NCBI GenBank assembly: GCA_025453495.1
Contig: JALOQM010000006.1
Coordinates: 1 to 35,675 of the forward strand
DNA from: Minisyncoccota bacterium
Lineage (GTDB): Bacteria; Patescibacteriota; Minisyncoccia; Phycocordibacterales; UBA9973
Length of the DNA: 35,675 nucleotides
Direction: 5' to 3'
Position 1 is the stretch's first letter, and each line of letters begins with the position of its first letter. A program made the translations under genes and the position numbers. Under the pieces are notes generated by a model. It saw only the letters and a list, made by a program, of their open reading frames with translations, had not been told where the DNA came from and searched no databases. Positions 1 through 9,731 of this stretch are shown piece after piece.

Positions 1-390
1 CCTCAATGTTCGTGTGGGTAGTACGACGTGTTTTCATAGTAGTTGTTGTCCTCATGAAATCAAGTGGAACGGTCGTATCTTCTTATAAAAGAGTAAACAC
101 ATCATAACACAACGACAAAATGACTTTTCACTAAAAGTATTCACAATCTCATCACTGTCAATGTGAAAACAAATAAATACTCCAAACCGCGAGTATTTCA
201 CGATGTTGTATTCCAAAGTTTCGTCACATATGACAATCAAACCGCTGGTGGTAAGACAAATTCGTTATAAACGCCGATATGGTGCTTGATGATTGCTTTG
301 TTGTCTTGTTTCTATCATCCCATTTTTTCCTTTTTTCCATATCAACAAGGGAGAGAATATTATTTGTACGTGTCCTTGTACTGCCGGTGC
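1..390. other. Left edge, no supported gene
   Basis: I see no convincing gene here. The open frames on both strands are short and have no recognisable motif. On the minus strand an ATG at base 55 (and another at 37) opens a frame that runs off the left edge, so a partial gene could start there; it is too short to judge. The stretch sits where the N-terminal three quarters of the beta-CASP protein at 391-834 should be, but no frame resembles a metallo-beta-lactamase (no HxHxDH motif). Confidence 0.4.
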
Positions 391-834
391 ATGACTTCAT
401 ACAGGGTAAAAGAAATACTTCGTACACCAGACCCAAAGATTATTATTGCAGGTTCGGGTATGTCTGCAGGTGGTCGCATCATACATCATGAACGCAATTA
501 TCTCCCAGATCCAAAGAACACAATTCTTTTGACCGGCTATCAAACACCAGGGACACTTGGTCGCATGATTCAACAAGGTGATACAGGGGTGCGGATCATG
601 GGAGAAGAAGTGCCAGTCCGCGCAACAGTACTCACAATTGAAGGATATTCAGGACATAAAGATTCTCAAAATCTTCTCTCGTTTGTTGAAGACTCAGCAA
701 ATACACTAAAAAAAGTCTTTGTTGTGATGGGTGAGCCGAAATCATCGTTATTTTTTGTACAGAAACTTCGTGATCATCTTGCCATTGATGCGTCAGCACC
801 AATGGCAGGAGAAAGTGTTGAGATTGAATGTTAA
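391..834 (+). pseudogene. C-terminal fragment of a beta-CASP metallo-beta-lactamase-fold RNase
   Basis: The roughly 147 residues from the in-frame ATG match the end of RNA-processing beta-CASP nucleases: a GSGMSAGGRIIHHE segment near residue 22, an LLTGYQTPGTLGR segment, and an IEGYSGHKDS segment corresponding to motif C with its late His ligand. Family members are about 450 residues and carry the catalytic HxHxDH motif near the N-terminus; that part is absent. The frame stays open upstream to about base 286, but those residues look unrelated. The simplest reading is a gene truncated by deletion or rearrangement, or an assembly join. It should be inactive as a nuclease on its own. The next gene begins 31 bases downstream with its own promoter. 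Confidence 0.7.
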
Positions 835-849
835 TGGGGAGGGTGTTTA

Positions 850-864
850 TGCTATACTTACCCT
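850..864 (+). promoter_or_regulatory. Extended -10 promoter for leaderless LOG-like gene
   Basis: TG-C-TATACT is followed by six bases and then the ATG at 865, so transcription should start at or next to the A of ATG. A -35 element is weak (TTAATG at 831-836, 16-base spacer). The architecture recurs at many genes in this window. Confidence 0.6.
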
Positions 865-1500
865 ATGCATACAAATAATTCTCTTGAAAATACAGAAAAG
901 CATGGTCATGCGCGCATAAAAATTTGTGTTTCAGGTGCCGCCGAGACTGGACACTGCGGTCGCAATGCTCTCGCTGATGCAAAAACATTGGGACGTGAAA
1001 TAGTGCTACAGGATGCAATTCTTGTGACTGGAGCGACAACAGGCTTTCCACTTTGGAGCGCAATGGGAGCAAAGGAGGTAAATGGTATTTCTATAGGCCT
1101 TTCTCCTGCAGCAAATGAACGTGAGCACACGAATGTGTATCGCCTTCCTATTGATTATATGGATTTTATTATCTATACCGGTTTTGGGTATCCGGGTCGT
1201 GATTTACTCCTAGTTCGCTCAGCTGACGCTGTCATTATCGGTTGTGGTAGAATTGGCACGATTCATGAATTTACCATAGCATTTGAAGATGCAAAGCCAA
1301 TCGGTATCCTCGAAGGTGATTCGCACACTGATGAAGTGATTAAGATGATTATTGAAAAGGGGCATCGTCCGAATCCAAAAATTGTTTTTGATTCTGATCC
1401 AAAACGCCTTGTTGAACGTGTCATTGAACTAGTTAAAAAAGATAAAGTGGAGGAATACCGTGTCGGAACAAACTCCACCGAAACTAGCATTACTAACTAG
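865..1500 (+). CDS. LOG/SLOG-family Rossmann-fold nucleotide-binding protein
   Basis: This 211-residue protein has the layout of the LOG (TIGR00725/YgdH-like, 'lysine decarboxylase-like') family. An N-terminal strand with ICVSGAAETG is followed by an ILVTGATTGFPLWSAMGAKE segment and then GCGRIGTIHEF near residue 130. The last corresponds to the PGGxGTxxE signature, here with Cys-Gly-Arg in place of Gly-Gly-x. Related proteins hydrolyse or sense nucleotide derivatives such as cytokinin riboside monophosphates, but the substrate cannot be inferred. The start is supported by a -10 box six bases upstream. It lies 7 bases ahead of the P-type ATPase gene, so the two are probably cotranscribed. Confidence 0.75.
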   Translation: MHTNNSLENTEKHGHARIKICVSGAAETGHCGRNALADAKTLGREIVLQDAILVTGATTGFPLWSAMGAKEVNGISIGLSPAANEREHTNVYRLPIDYMDFIIYTGFGYPGRDLLLVRSADAVIIGCGRIGTIHEFTIAFEDAKPIGILEGDSHTDEVIKMIIEKGHRPNPKIVFDSDPKRLVERVIELVKKDKVEEYRVGTNSTETSITN

Positions 1501-1507
1501 TTAGTGT

Positions 1508-4045
1508 ATGTCTTTTGAAGTCTATACCACAAAGACAGTTGAAGAGACTTTTTCCGAACTAGATACAAGTGTAAGAGGGCTTCGCGAGTTTGTCGCCCAT
1601 GAACGACTCACTACCTACGGCAAGAATACTATTGCTGCAAAAGAAACGACCTGGTATGAGGTATTATTTAGGCAATTTACATCCCCTTTTGTATATATTC
1701 TTTTTTTTGCTTCAGTTTTATCGTTTGTAACAGGTGGAGTCATTGATAGTATCATTATTCTTGTCTTTATACTTATCAATGCAATACTTGGTTTTTTCCA
1801 AGAATATCATTCTGAACGTTCACTCTTGGCACTCAAGCAGTTCGTCAAATCACTTTCTCGTGTACGCCGCAATAACAATGAAATGCTTATCAGCACCGAA
1901 GAGCTTGTCCCTGGTGATCTGCTTATCCTTGGGACTGGCGATATTGTCCCTGTTGATGCACGTGTCATCTCAGTAAACAACTGCAGTGTTAACGAGGAGT
2001 CACTAACCGGAGAATCAAAGCATGTATTCAAGTCTCCAGATGCTCTGCATGTGGCAGCGACCGCGGTGCATACTGCTTCAAATATTGTATTTGCGGGAAC
2101 TTCTGTTGTTGGAGGTATGGCTGAATGTATTGTGCTCTCGACTGGGTCGGCATCGTGCATGGGAGACGTTGCGAAACTTGCAATAGAAACACATCGTACA
2201 AGTGCATTTGAGCAAGGAATCTCACGCTTTAGTCGCTTTATTCTCAGAATGGTTGTCGTTATTACAACGCTACTTTTTGTCGTACACACATATATACAAG
2301 GTGGTAATGATCTCGGTGAGACCATACTCTTCTCAATTGCCCTTGCTATCTCAGTAATTCCTGAAGCATTGCCAGTGGTGACAACTATAGCACTTTCGCG
2401 CGGTGCGTTATCTCTTGCAAAGGATAAAGTGGTGGTGCGCAGACTCTCTGCCATCGAAGATCTCGGCAGTATTGAAGTTCTTGCGAGTGACAAGACAGGG
2501 ACATTGACCGAAAACACGCTAACTGTTGTCGGGATACATGCTTCCGACAAAGCGCTCTGTCAGCGGTATGCGACACTTGGTTCATCATTTCTTGGTGCCA
2601 AGAAGCGTGATCCGAATAATGCTTTTGATCTTGCACTCTGGCAGAAGCTTTCTATTACTGAACAAGAGACGCTCAAAGAGTATCGCTATATAAGCGAGCG
2701 CCCGTTTGATCCTGAGAAAAAAACAAATAGTGTCCTTCTTTCAGTAGACGGTAAAAATATACTCATTGTGCGTGGTGCCCCAGAAGTAGTCGTTGATGTG
2801 TGTCCAGAACTCTCGAATGCAAGTAAAAAAGAAATACTTGATTGGGTAGCTCAAGAAGGAGAACTTGGCAGACGTACTCTCGCAATTGCAGTAAAAGAGT
2901 GTGATTTTGACAGAGCACATTGTGCTGATGATGAGTATACCCTCAGTTTTGCTGGTACTATTTCTTTTGCAGACAATTTGAAATCAAGCGCCAAGGAGGC
3001 AATACGGAAAGCAAAAGAACTCGGTATTCAGGTAAAGATTTTGACTGGAGACGGTCCTGAAGTATCTCGCGCGGTAGCAAGAGAAGCCGGTATACTTGTC
3101 GATGATGGTGAGCTTGTGTACACTGGTGACGTTTTTGAGCGCTTGACTCCAGAAGAGAAACGAAAAGCGTTGGAAGAATCACATGTTTTCACACGCTTAA
3201 ATCCGAAACAAAAATATGAAATTATACAGTACATGAGTGAACGCCATTCGGTTGGATTTTTGGGAGAGGGTATTAATGATGCATTGGCACTCAAGCTTGC
3301 AAACGTAGGATTAGTTGTTGAAGGAGCAGCAGATATTGCTCGAGATGCTTCCGATATTGTCCTTCTTAATTCAAGCTTGCTTGTTATCATTGAAGGTGTT
3401 GAGAACGGTCGCAAGATGTTTGCCAATATTATCAAATATCTCAAGATCACACTCACATCGAATTTCGGCAATTTTTACTCAGTGGCTATCGCATCGTTCC
3501 TTATTCCATTTCTCCCAATGTTGCCAATACAGCTTCTCTTGCTCAATTTGCTTTCTGATTTTCCGATGATTGCAATTGCGACTGACACTGTGGATAGTTC
3601 TGAAGTCTCGCGTCCGAGAAAGTATCAATCACATGAAATCATTCGCGTCGCAATACTCTTTGGTCTCCTCTCAACACTCTTTGATCTCATCATCTTTTCA
3701 CTATTTTATCAGCGCGACACAGCAGTACTCCAGACAAATTGGTTTATTGGCTCTACACTCACAGAGCTTGCACTTATTTACTCTATGCGTACTATGTTGC
3801 CGTTTTGGCGTGCAGTCCGTCCAGGTCGGACTCTTTCGCTGCTTTCGATAGCAGGAGTTGTGTGTGCAGTGTTTCTGCCGTTTTTGCCATTTGCTATGGG
3901 ACTTTTTACATTCATTCCACCAACTATGGCTGACCTGCGACTCATTTTCTTTGTAGTAGCTATCTATTTTGTCGTCACAGAGAGTGCAAAGCTTTTGTAT
4001 GTGAAGCTTGGGAAGCTCCGTTTACAAAAAGTACAAAATATATAA
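1508..4045 (+). CDS. P-type cation-transporting ATPase (P2/P3-like, Mg2+ or Ca2+ type)
   Basis: An 845-residue membrane pump that couples ATP hydrolysis to cation transport. Visible elements in order: N-terminal cation-ATPase domain, first membrane pair (about 55-105), LTGES actuator loop near 166, PEALP in M4 near 285, the phosphorylation site DKTGT near 328, the nucleotide-binding domain, the hinge near 585, and a C-terminal membrane bundle. The stretch after the hinge (FxNIIKYLKITLTSNFGN, then LPFLPMLPIQLL) resembles MgtA-type Mg2+ ATPases, while PEALP is closer to Ca2+/Na+ pumps, so the ion is uncertain. The hinge reads GEGINDALAL rather than the usual GDGxNDxPAL. The start follows the LOG gene by 7 bases and has no Shine-Dalgarno. 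Confidence 0.9.
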   Translation: MSFEVYTTKTVEETFSELDTSVRGLREFVAHERLTTYGKNTIAAKETTWYEVLFRQFTSPFVYILFFASVLSFVTGGVIDSIIILVFILINAILGFFQEYHSERSLLALKQFVKSLSRVRRNNNEMLISTEELVPGDLLILGTGDIVPVDARVISVNNCSVNEESLTGESKHVFKSPDALHVAATAVHTASNIVFAGTSVVGGMAECIVLSTGSASCMGDVAKLAIETHRTSAFEQGISRFSRFILRMVVVITTLLFVVHTYIQGGNDLGETILFSIALAISVIPEALPVVTTIALSRGALSLAKDKVVVRRLSAIEDLGSIEVLASDKTGTLTENTLTVVGIHASDKALCQRYATLGSSFLGAKKRDPNNAFDLALWQKLSITEQETLKEYRYISERPFDPEKKTNSVLLSVDGKNILIVRGAPEVVVDVCPELSNASKKEILDWVAQEGELGRRTLAIAVKECDFDRAHCADDEYTLSFAGTISFADNLKSSAKEAIRKAKELGIQVKILTGDGPEVSRAVAREAGILVDDGELVYTGDVFERLTPEEKRKALEESHVFTRLNPKQKYEIIQYMSERHSVGFLGEGINDALALKLANVGLVVEGAADIARDASDIVLLNSSLLVIIEGVENGRKMFANIIKYLKITLTSNFGNFYSVAIASFLIPFLPMLPIQLLLLNLLSDFPMIAIATDTVDSSEVSRPRKYQSHEIIRVAILFGLLSTLFDLIIFSLFYQRDTAVLQTNWFIGSTLTELALIYSMRTMLPFWRAVRPGRTLSLLSIAGVVCAVFLPFLPFAMGLFTFIPPTMADLRLIFFVVAIYFVVTESAKLLYVKLGKLRLQKVQNI

Positions 4046-4048
4046 ACT

Positions 4049-4549
4049 ATGCAATCACTCTTACTGCTTCCAGGAAATAGTATTCGTAATAAAGAGTGGC
4101 TCTCTTGTATGCGTAACGCCTTTGAAAATGATTTTCATGTTTCAGCTATTGCATACGATCATTGGACTACTTTAGATCAAATGGATTTCTCGGCTGAAGT
4201 TGAGAAAATAAAAAATCTCAATACTCGATTTGATATAGTTGTAGCGAAGTCTGCTGGTGTAGCTTTGGCACTTCTTGCAGTTTCCAAGAGGTATATACAG
4301 CCAGAAAAAATGATCTTACTTGGCACTCCACTCACAGCGATGCTTTCTGATGCAGAAGGCGCAAAACTCCTTCATGAGAATATGGTGCCGACAGTATATA
4401 TCCAACAATCGCATGATCCCTATTGTCCTTTTACCGAAGCAAAAAATACACTCGAAAAATTACTAAAAGAAAATGACTTACTTATCAAGGTAGAAGGAAA
4501 CGATCATTCCTACAATACTCCACTAGAAATAAAACCATTCCTCCACTAA
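4049..4549 (+). CDS. Small alpha/beta-hydrolase-fold protein
   Basis: A 166-residue protein that starts 3 bases after the ATPase stop, so it is translationally close-coupled. The N-terminal strand is LLLLPGNS. AKSAGVALAL near residue 72 resembles a GxSxG nucleophile elbow with Ala or Lys at the first Gly. SHDPYCPF near 128 could supply an acid, and GNDHSY near 151 a catalytic His. This pattern and size fit the RBBP9/YdeN or KANL3-like hydrolase group. The weakened elbow makes enzymatic activity uncertain. The stop codon lies inside the terminator hairpin. Confidence 0.6.
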   Translation: MQSLLLLPGNSIRNKEWLSCMRNAFENDFHVSAIAYDHWTTLDQMDFSAEVEKIKNLNTRFDIVVAKSAGVALALLAVSKRYIQPEKMILLGTPLTAMLSDAEGAKLLHENMVPTVYIQQSHDPYCPFTEAKNTLEKLLKENDLLIKVEGNDHSYNTPLEIKPFLH

Positions 4550-4581
4550 AAAATCCCCAATCTGGGGATTTTTTAGTGGAG
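4541..4581. terminator. Bidirectional terminator between hydrolase and rplT
   Basis: Two 19-base arms are perfectly complementary around a 3-base loop. The stem has a CCCC/GGGG core flanked by A6 and T6 runs, so it can terminate transcription from either side. It overlaps the hydrolase stop codon and ends 2 bases before the rplT stop. Confidence 0.85.
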
Positions 4582-4583
4582 GA

Positions 4584-4928
4584 TTACATGACTGCTTTGA
4601 CGATTCGAGCAAATACTTCTGGATGATTCTTTGCAAGATCAGCGAGGATTTTGCGGTCAAGCAGGATATCTTTCTTTTTGAGTGCACCTATGAGCTTGCT
4701 GTAGGAAATACCGAGTGCTTTTGCGCTTGCGCTGATATTTGTCTGCCAAAGAGCACGTTTATCAGCTTTTTTGTCTTTTCTGTGTGCAAATGCATGTGCG
4801 CCAGCGTGACGGATTGCTTCGCGTGCTTGTGCCTCTTTGGTACTTCTACCGAAACGATAGCCTTTCGTTTGCGACAGTATTTTTCGACGACGCTTATTCT
4901 TTATTGTTCCTCTTTTAACTCGTGTCAT
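4584..4928 (-). CDS. rplT: 50S ribosomal protein L20
   Basis: A 114-residue basic protein beginning MTRVKRGT, with the GYRFGRSTKEAQAREA and ALWQTNISAS segments typical of bL20, an early 23S rRNA-binding assembly protein. The length is normal. It is the last gene of the conserved infC-rpmI-rplT operon and ends at a bidirectional terminator. No Shine-Dalgarno is visible upstream of the ATG (the region reads AACACCACCCAT), which is notable for a ribosomal protein gene. In other bacteria L20 represses this operon by binding its mRNA; I could not identify such a site here. Confidence 0.97.
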   Translation of the reverse strand: MTRVKRGTIKNKRRRKILSQTKGYRFGRSTKEAQAREAIRHAGAHAFAHRKDKKADKRALWQTNISASAKALGISYSKLIGALKKKDILLDRKILADLAKNHPEVFARIVKAVM

Positions 4929-4966
4929 ATGGGTGGTGTTAGCTTGTAACTACTAGGGACTGTTTA

Positions 4967-5152
4967 TTAATTAAATGGAAGCAAGTGACTCTTTGCTTTG
5001 ACAGAGATAGTAAATTCCTTACCCTTTCTTCCCGCAAGCTGCTTTGTGCGGGACTGCTTAGCGTTGTAATGGTTAAAGCCCGGCTTCTTTCCGATGAGTT
5101 TGCCGTTCTTTGTGATCTTGAGTCTCTTTGTATATGATTTGTTTGTTTTCAT
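4967..5152 (-). CDS. rpmI: 50S ribosomal protein L35
   Basis: A 61-residue basic protein, the usual size for bL35, with NHYNAKQSRTKQLAGRKG matching the family's central region. It lies between infC and rplT in the canonical order. The intergenic gap to infC is 23 bases and no Shine-Dalgarno is visible before the ATG. Confidence 0.93.
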   Translation of the reverse strand: MKTNKSYTKRLKITKNGKLIGKKPGFNHYNAKQSRTKQLAGRKGKEFTISVKAKSHLLPFN

Positions 5153-5175
5153 GCTATGTGTAGTGAGATTGCAAA

Positions 5176-5685
5176 CTATTTCTTGTCTCGTTCGATGGTG
5201 ACGAAGATACCTTTTGGTCCCTTCTTGAAACCATCTGCGATTCGGTAATTCTCGGTAATGAGATGAAGTACGCGCTCCAGTCGTTCTTTGAGAAATGCCT
5301 CCTGCATGTACTTTGCTCGACCGGAAAGGTAGAGCTCTATTTTGATGCGGTGACCTTCTTTGAGCCAGTTTGAAGCGGTTTTGGCTTTGAGTGTAAGGTC
5401 ATGGTCGCCGGTAGCGATTTTGACCTGGATGGATTTTGTCTCAGTTGGTTTTGCACCTGACTTCGCCTTCTTCTGTTTCTTATTCTGCTCGTACTGGAAT
5501 TTACCATACTCCATGATTTTTGCAATCGGGGGAGTGGTATTTGGTGATATCTCTATAAGGTCGAGATTGCTGTTTCGAGCAAGCTCAATGGCATCGCGTG
5601 TTGCCATAATACCGAGATTTTCACCACCATGACCGATGACTCTGACTTCAGTTGCGCGTATTTGGTTGTTTATTCGTTCTCTCAA
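5176..5685 (-). CDS. infC: Translation initiation factor IF-3, TTG start proposed
   Basis: IF-3 binds the 30S subunit and polices start-codon and initiator-tRNA selection. From the proposed start the protein begins RERINNQIRATEVR, which is where family members begin. The N-domain (DLIEISPNTTPPIAKIMEYGKFQYE) is followed by a Lys-rich linker and the C-domain (KIELYLSGRAKYMQEAF). The ORF track extends to an ATG at 5742, adding 19 non-conserved residues. I prefer TTG at 5685 because a -35/-10 pair (TTTACT, 17 bases, TATTAT) ends 7 bases before it. This gives about 169 residues and a leaderless mRNA. Unusual infC start codons are known in other bacteria. Confidence 0.93.
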   Translation of the reverse strand: MRERINNQIRATEVRVIGHGGENLGIMATRDAIELARNSNLDLIEISPNTTPPIAKIMEYGKFQYEQNKKQKKAKSGAKPTETKSIQVKIATGDHDLTLKAKTASNWLKEGHRIKIELYLSGRAKYMQEAFLKERLERVLHLITENYRIADGFKKGPKGIFVTIERDKK

Positions 5686-5721
5686 TAGGCTGATAATAGT
5701 GTATTTCTCGAGAAAAGTAAA
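5686..5721 (-). promoter_or_regulatory. infC operon promoter, leaderless
   Basis: TTTACT at 5721-5716 and TATTAT at 5698-5693 are separated by 17 bases. Seven bases then lead to the TTG codon of infC. The predicted transcript starts at or within a base of the start codon, which argues against the ATG upstream of the promoter. Confidence 0.6.
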
Positions 5722-5763
5722 TGCAGTAGCGCAACTTTGCACCTTTTTTTATTTTCCATAATC

Positions 5764-5778
5764 TGCTTTAGTTAGTGT
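5764..5778 (+). promoter_or_regulatory. Possible truB promoter (extended -10)
   Basis: TG-C-TTTAGT then six bases then ATG matches the spacing seen at other genes, though the hexamer is weak. The nine bases AGTTAGTGT before this ATG are identical to those before the P-type ATPase start at 1508. Only 93 bases separate the infC and truB starts, so both promoters lie in this gap. Confidence 0.35.
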
Positions 5779-6522
5779 ATGGATCAAAAGACTATTGGTA
5801 TATACAAGAATCTTGGAGAAACACCGCTTGCGGCGCTTGATCGCTTGCGACTTGAACGACCTGAACTTACACATGAGACGCTCTCATATATAGGCCGTCT
5901 GGATCCGATGGCAGAAGGTGTGATGCTTGTGCTTGTTGGAGAGGAAAATAAGAACAGAGAGGCATATCTTGGACTTGATAAGGAGTATGAGTGTGAGGTG
6001 CTGTTTGGTGTTTCGACTGACACAAGCGATTTACTTGGTCTGGTAACAAAAAATGCTATCGCGGATTTTGTTGCAAAAGATACTGTGGCAGAAAACATAA
6101 AACTATTTCTCGGCAAACGTCAACAAGAATACCCCATCTATTCATCAAAACCAGTTAAAGGAAAGCCATTACATGTATGGGCGCGCGAGGGGAGGATTGG
6201 CGATATAGAAATACCAAAAAAAGAAATCGAAATCTATGCAATTAAACTTCTTGATTTTTATACGATCGAAAAACAGGTCTTGCAAAAGATAATCGAGGAA
6301 CGCATTGCGCTTGTGTGTGGCGATTTTCGTCAAGCCGAAATTCTCGCACAGTGGCAGGAATATTTTGAACAAAACATTCCTGCATTGCTTCCGGTCGCCA
6401 AACTCCGCGTCCGGGCTTCGAGCGGAACATATATGCGTGTGCTTGCTTCAGATATTGGGCAAAAACTTGGTGTTCCAGCCCTTGCGATAGGTATTAAAAG
6501 GTTAGCTATTATAAAAAAATAG
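5779..6522 (+). CDS. truB: tRNA pseudouridine-55 synthase TruB
   Basis: Converts U55 of the tRNA T-loop to pseudouridine. The catalytic motif YIGRLDPMAEGVM places the active-site Asp at residue 42. KEYECEVLFGVSTDTSDLLG follows, and the RASSGTYMRVLASDIG motif lies near the C-terminus. At 247 residues it is shorter than typical TruB (about 300) and appears to lack a C-terminal PUA-type domain, consistent with a reduced genome. It is divergent from infC; in many bacteria truB also lies near translation-initiation genes. Its stop codon overlaps the terminator of the convergent minus-strand gene. Confidence 0.92.
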   Translation: MDQKTIGIYKNLGETPLAALDRLRLERPELTHETLSYIGRLDPMAEGVMLVLVGEENKNREAYLGLDKEYECEVLFGVSTDTSDLLGLVTKNAIADFVAKDTVAENIKLFLGKRQQEYPIYSSKPVKGKPLHVWAREGRIGDIEIPKKEIEIYAIKLLDFYTIEKQVLQKIIEERIALVCGDFRQAEILAQWQEYFEQNIPALLPVAKLRVRASSGTYMRVLASDIGQKLGVPALAIGIKRLAIIKK

Positions 6523-6544
6523 CCCCGCACATTAGCGGAGCTAT
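6511..6544 (-). terminator. Terminator for the 6562-7508 minus-strand genes
   Basis: ATAGCCCCGC and GCGGAGCTAT pair around a 6-base loop with one mismatch. The A-run on its left is a T7 tract when read on the minus strand. On the plus strand no T-run follows, so it mainly serves the minus-strand genes while overlapping the truB 3' end. Confidence 0.7.
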
Positions 6545-6561
6545 CTGAATTTCTTCCGAAT

Positions 6562-6789
6562 CTAAATACGACAAACCAAGAAGTTCTGTTTTTCTTCTTC
6601 ATTTGCGTATATTGCCAAGATAGTATCTTCTTTTTTGAGAAGTTCTTGACCAACAACAGAGCTTTCCCTCACAAGTCTAAGTCCACAACTTTCAGGAATA
6701 TCTACGGAATCGTTCTCATGGTTGTGAAGTAATTCTGCTGCTGCTTCTTGAATTTTTCGTTGAAGATTCTCTGTAAATTTTATCGCCAT
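6562..6789 (-). CDS. Hypothetical 75-residue protein
   Basis: Not recognised. It is acidic and helical at the N-terminus (ENLQRKIQEAAAELLHNHE), with a C-terminal part of alternating hydrophobic residues ending FLVCRI. There are no membrane segments. It lies 38 bases downstream of the kinase-like gene on the same strand. An AT-rich stretch between them (TATAAT-like boxes around 6815-6830) could provide its own promoter. The following terminator supports a real transcript. Confidence 0.6.
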   Translation of the reverse strand: MAIKFTENLQRKIQEAAAELLHNHENDSVDIPESCGLRLVRESSVVGQELLKKEDTILAIYANEEEKQNFLVCRI

Positions 6790-6827
6790 GCGTGAAAGAG
6801 TATTATCCTAATTATTATAATATACTG

Positions 6828-7508
6828 TTACTTATCTTTTGTCAAGTGATATTGCATCTCACGCTCAAGTGATGCGATTTGTGCTTCGTCATCAAAGAAC
6901 GGAGCGATTTTCTCCATCCCTGGTTCGCGTGCATACGGATTCTCATCAGTGAGAATAAGTTTTACCGCAGCGCCGAAATCGATGACAACAGGTTTCCCTG
7001 TTTCAGCCTCAATCATAATATTATCTTCGCGGAGATCACGGTGATAAATACGATATTCATTATGCATTTTCTCAACAAATTTTTTTAGATTCTTCCAGAA
7101 GAATTCGCTGTTATATGTTTCAGGAAGTTCTTTTTTATCTCGTAAAATCTCACCAAGTGTGGGGCCGTTGATTTTTTCCATAGCAAGTAATTGCTTTCCT
7201 CCTTTCATGATAGTAAACAGGGGGATAGGTACTTTAACTGTGTTGTCAATTTCATGAAGTGTTTCCAGGAAATCAACCTCATCTTCCACATTATTAAAAA
7301 GATGGTCTTTGTTTCGAGTTACTGATTTATAGCAAATATTATTTTCTGGATCTTCGTAGACACTTGCAAAGTTTCCGAAACCAATCGGTTCATTCTCACT
7401 AAACAGACGTTCTGTGAAATTGATAATAGCAGTGGTAAATATTTCCTGACGTTTTTCGATGGGTATATGTTCTGAATGAATTTCTTTAAGAATTGCCTTA
7501 TTTTCCAT
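6828..7508 (-). CDS. Ser/Thr protein kinase-like (RIO/Hanks fold) protein
   Basis: A 226-residue compact kinase domain. Visible elements are a glycine-rich loop IGFGNFASVYE near residue 42, a candidate ATP-binding Lys in CYKSV, hinge-like LLAMEKINGPTL, the catalytic loop YHRDLREDNIMI near 155, and the Mg2+ site VIDFGAAVKL near 175. The catalytic loop has Arg-Glu where HRDLKPEN kinases have Lys-Pro, as in aminoglycoside-phosphotransferase or lipopolysaccharide-kinase relatives, so the substrate may be protein or small molecule. The C-lobe is short. It lies directly upstream of a 75-residue hypothetical and is transcribed divergently from the 16S unit. Confidence 0.8.
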   Translation of the reverse strand: MENKAILKEIHSEHIPIEKRQEIFTTAIINFTERLFSENEPIGFGNFASVYEDPENNICYKSVTRNKDHLFNNVEDEVDFLETLHEIDNTVKVPIPLFTIMKGGKQLLAMEKINGPTLGEILRDKKELPETYNSEFFWKNLKKFVEKMHNEYRIYHRDLREDNIMIEAETGKPVVIDFGAAVKLILTDENPYAREPGMEKIAPFFDDEAQIASLEREMQYHLTKDK

Positions 7509-7578
7509 AGATAAACTCTATTGTATAGGTATATAGCCAAGGGAGCAATATTGCTTTATTTTATGGATAAAATAGTGC

Positions 7579-7606
7579 TTGACTTCTTTGTATATATGAC
7601 TATACT
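7579..7606 (+). promoter_or_regulatory. 16S rRNA promoter
   Basis: TTGACT and TATACT separated by 16 bases, the strongest consensus promoter in this gap, oriented toward 16S. The predicted transcription start is near 7613, giving a leader of about 220 bases. Confidence 0.75.
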
Positions 7607-7832
7607 GTCTTGGCGTCTCTGAAAGGAGTCGCTTTTCATTTAGAACCTCGACAATCAAATTGAATTAAGAACATACAAGAACTTGAAACAAGTTCCCAGC
7701 CCCGACCTTCCGGTCGGGCACCGACAATAGCAATAGTCGGTAGTAATTTGAGTAGAGCTACGGATCGCATGAGAAACTATTTTTTCTTTTGTTCCGCTTC
7801 TAGTACGAATTCGCTTATTTATAGGCAGGATT
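7607..7832 (+). other. 16S rRNA precursor leader with structured elements
   Basis: No gene is seen here. The leader holds three short hairpins: GAACTTG/CAAGTTC near 7669-7686, CCCGACC/GGTCGGG at 7701-7718 with a 4-base loop, and ACCGAC/GTCGGT at 7720-7741. Bases 7776-7798 pair with 9518-9540 in the trailer over 23 positions (one G-U), the classic RNase III processing stalk around 16S. Separately, 7656-7668 is perfectly complementary to 9373-9385 at the 16S 3' tail; that pairing would cross the stalk. Confidence 0.75.
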
Positions 7833-9383
<1,551 letters not shown>

Positions 9384-9564
9384 TGAAACCGTTATCTGTA
9401 TCGCTTCGGCATACAGTAAACTTACGGAGTCGATATTATGTGCCTCAATTGAGCACGTAATAGTCCAGGCGTGCGATGGACTTAAAAGTACGCTGACATG
9501 AGGGAAAGTACCCATAGAGCGGAACAAAAGAAAGAATAGTATTCTTGATAGTAAAGAAAAAAGA
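9384..9564 (+). other. 16S rRNA precursor trailer
   Basis: No gene is seen. It carries CTGTAT...ATACAG with a TTCG loop near 9396-9416, a long imperfect stem TTATGTGC...GCACGTAA near 9438-9462, and the processing-stalk arm 9518-9540. No tRNA, 23S or 5S gene follows; a strong terminator comes directly after. Confidence 0.75.
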
Positions 9565-9600
9565 GTACAAAAAACCACCCACATGGGTGGTTTTTTGTAC
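9565..9600 (+). terminator. Terminator of the 16S unit
   Basis: Two perfectly complementary 17-base arms (GTACAAAAAACCACCCA and its complement) flank a 2-base loop, and the right arm contains a T6 run. It ends the rRNA transcript directly after the processing stalk, so 16S is transcribed alone. The flanking A-run means it could also act on the other strand. Confidence 0.85.
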
Positions 9601-9731
9601 GGCATATAAAATTAGTATGCACCACTAGATATTTTCCATGGTGTTGGGATAGTATGGTAAATTTGACAATATATATACTATATTTTTTATTGAATTGAAC
9701 AATAAAAATAAAATATAAAAAACAAAGAAAA

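Noticed and set aside
836-846. GGGGAGGG as a Shine-Dalgarno for the LOG gene
   Set aside because: It lies about 20 bases before the ATG and upstream of the -10 box, so it would not be in the transcript.
1807-2550. 247-residue minus-strand ORF
   Set aside because: Antisense shadow of the P-type ATPase; Ser/Thr-rich low-information translation with no motif.
7620-7630. AAAGGAGT as a Shine-Dalgarno
   Set aside because: It is in the 16S leader with no start codon at a useful distance.
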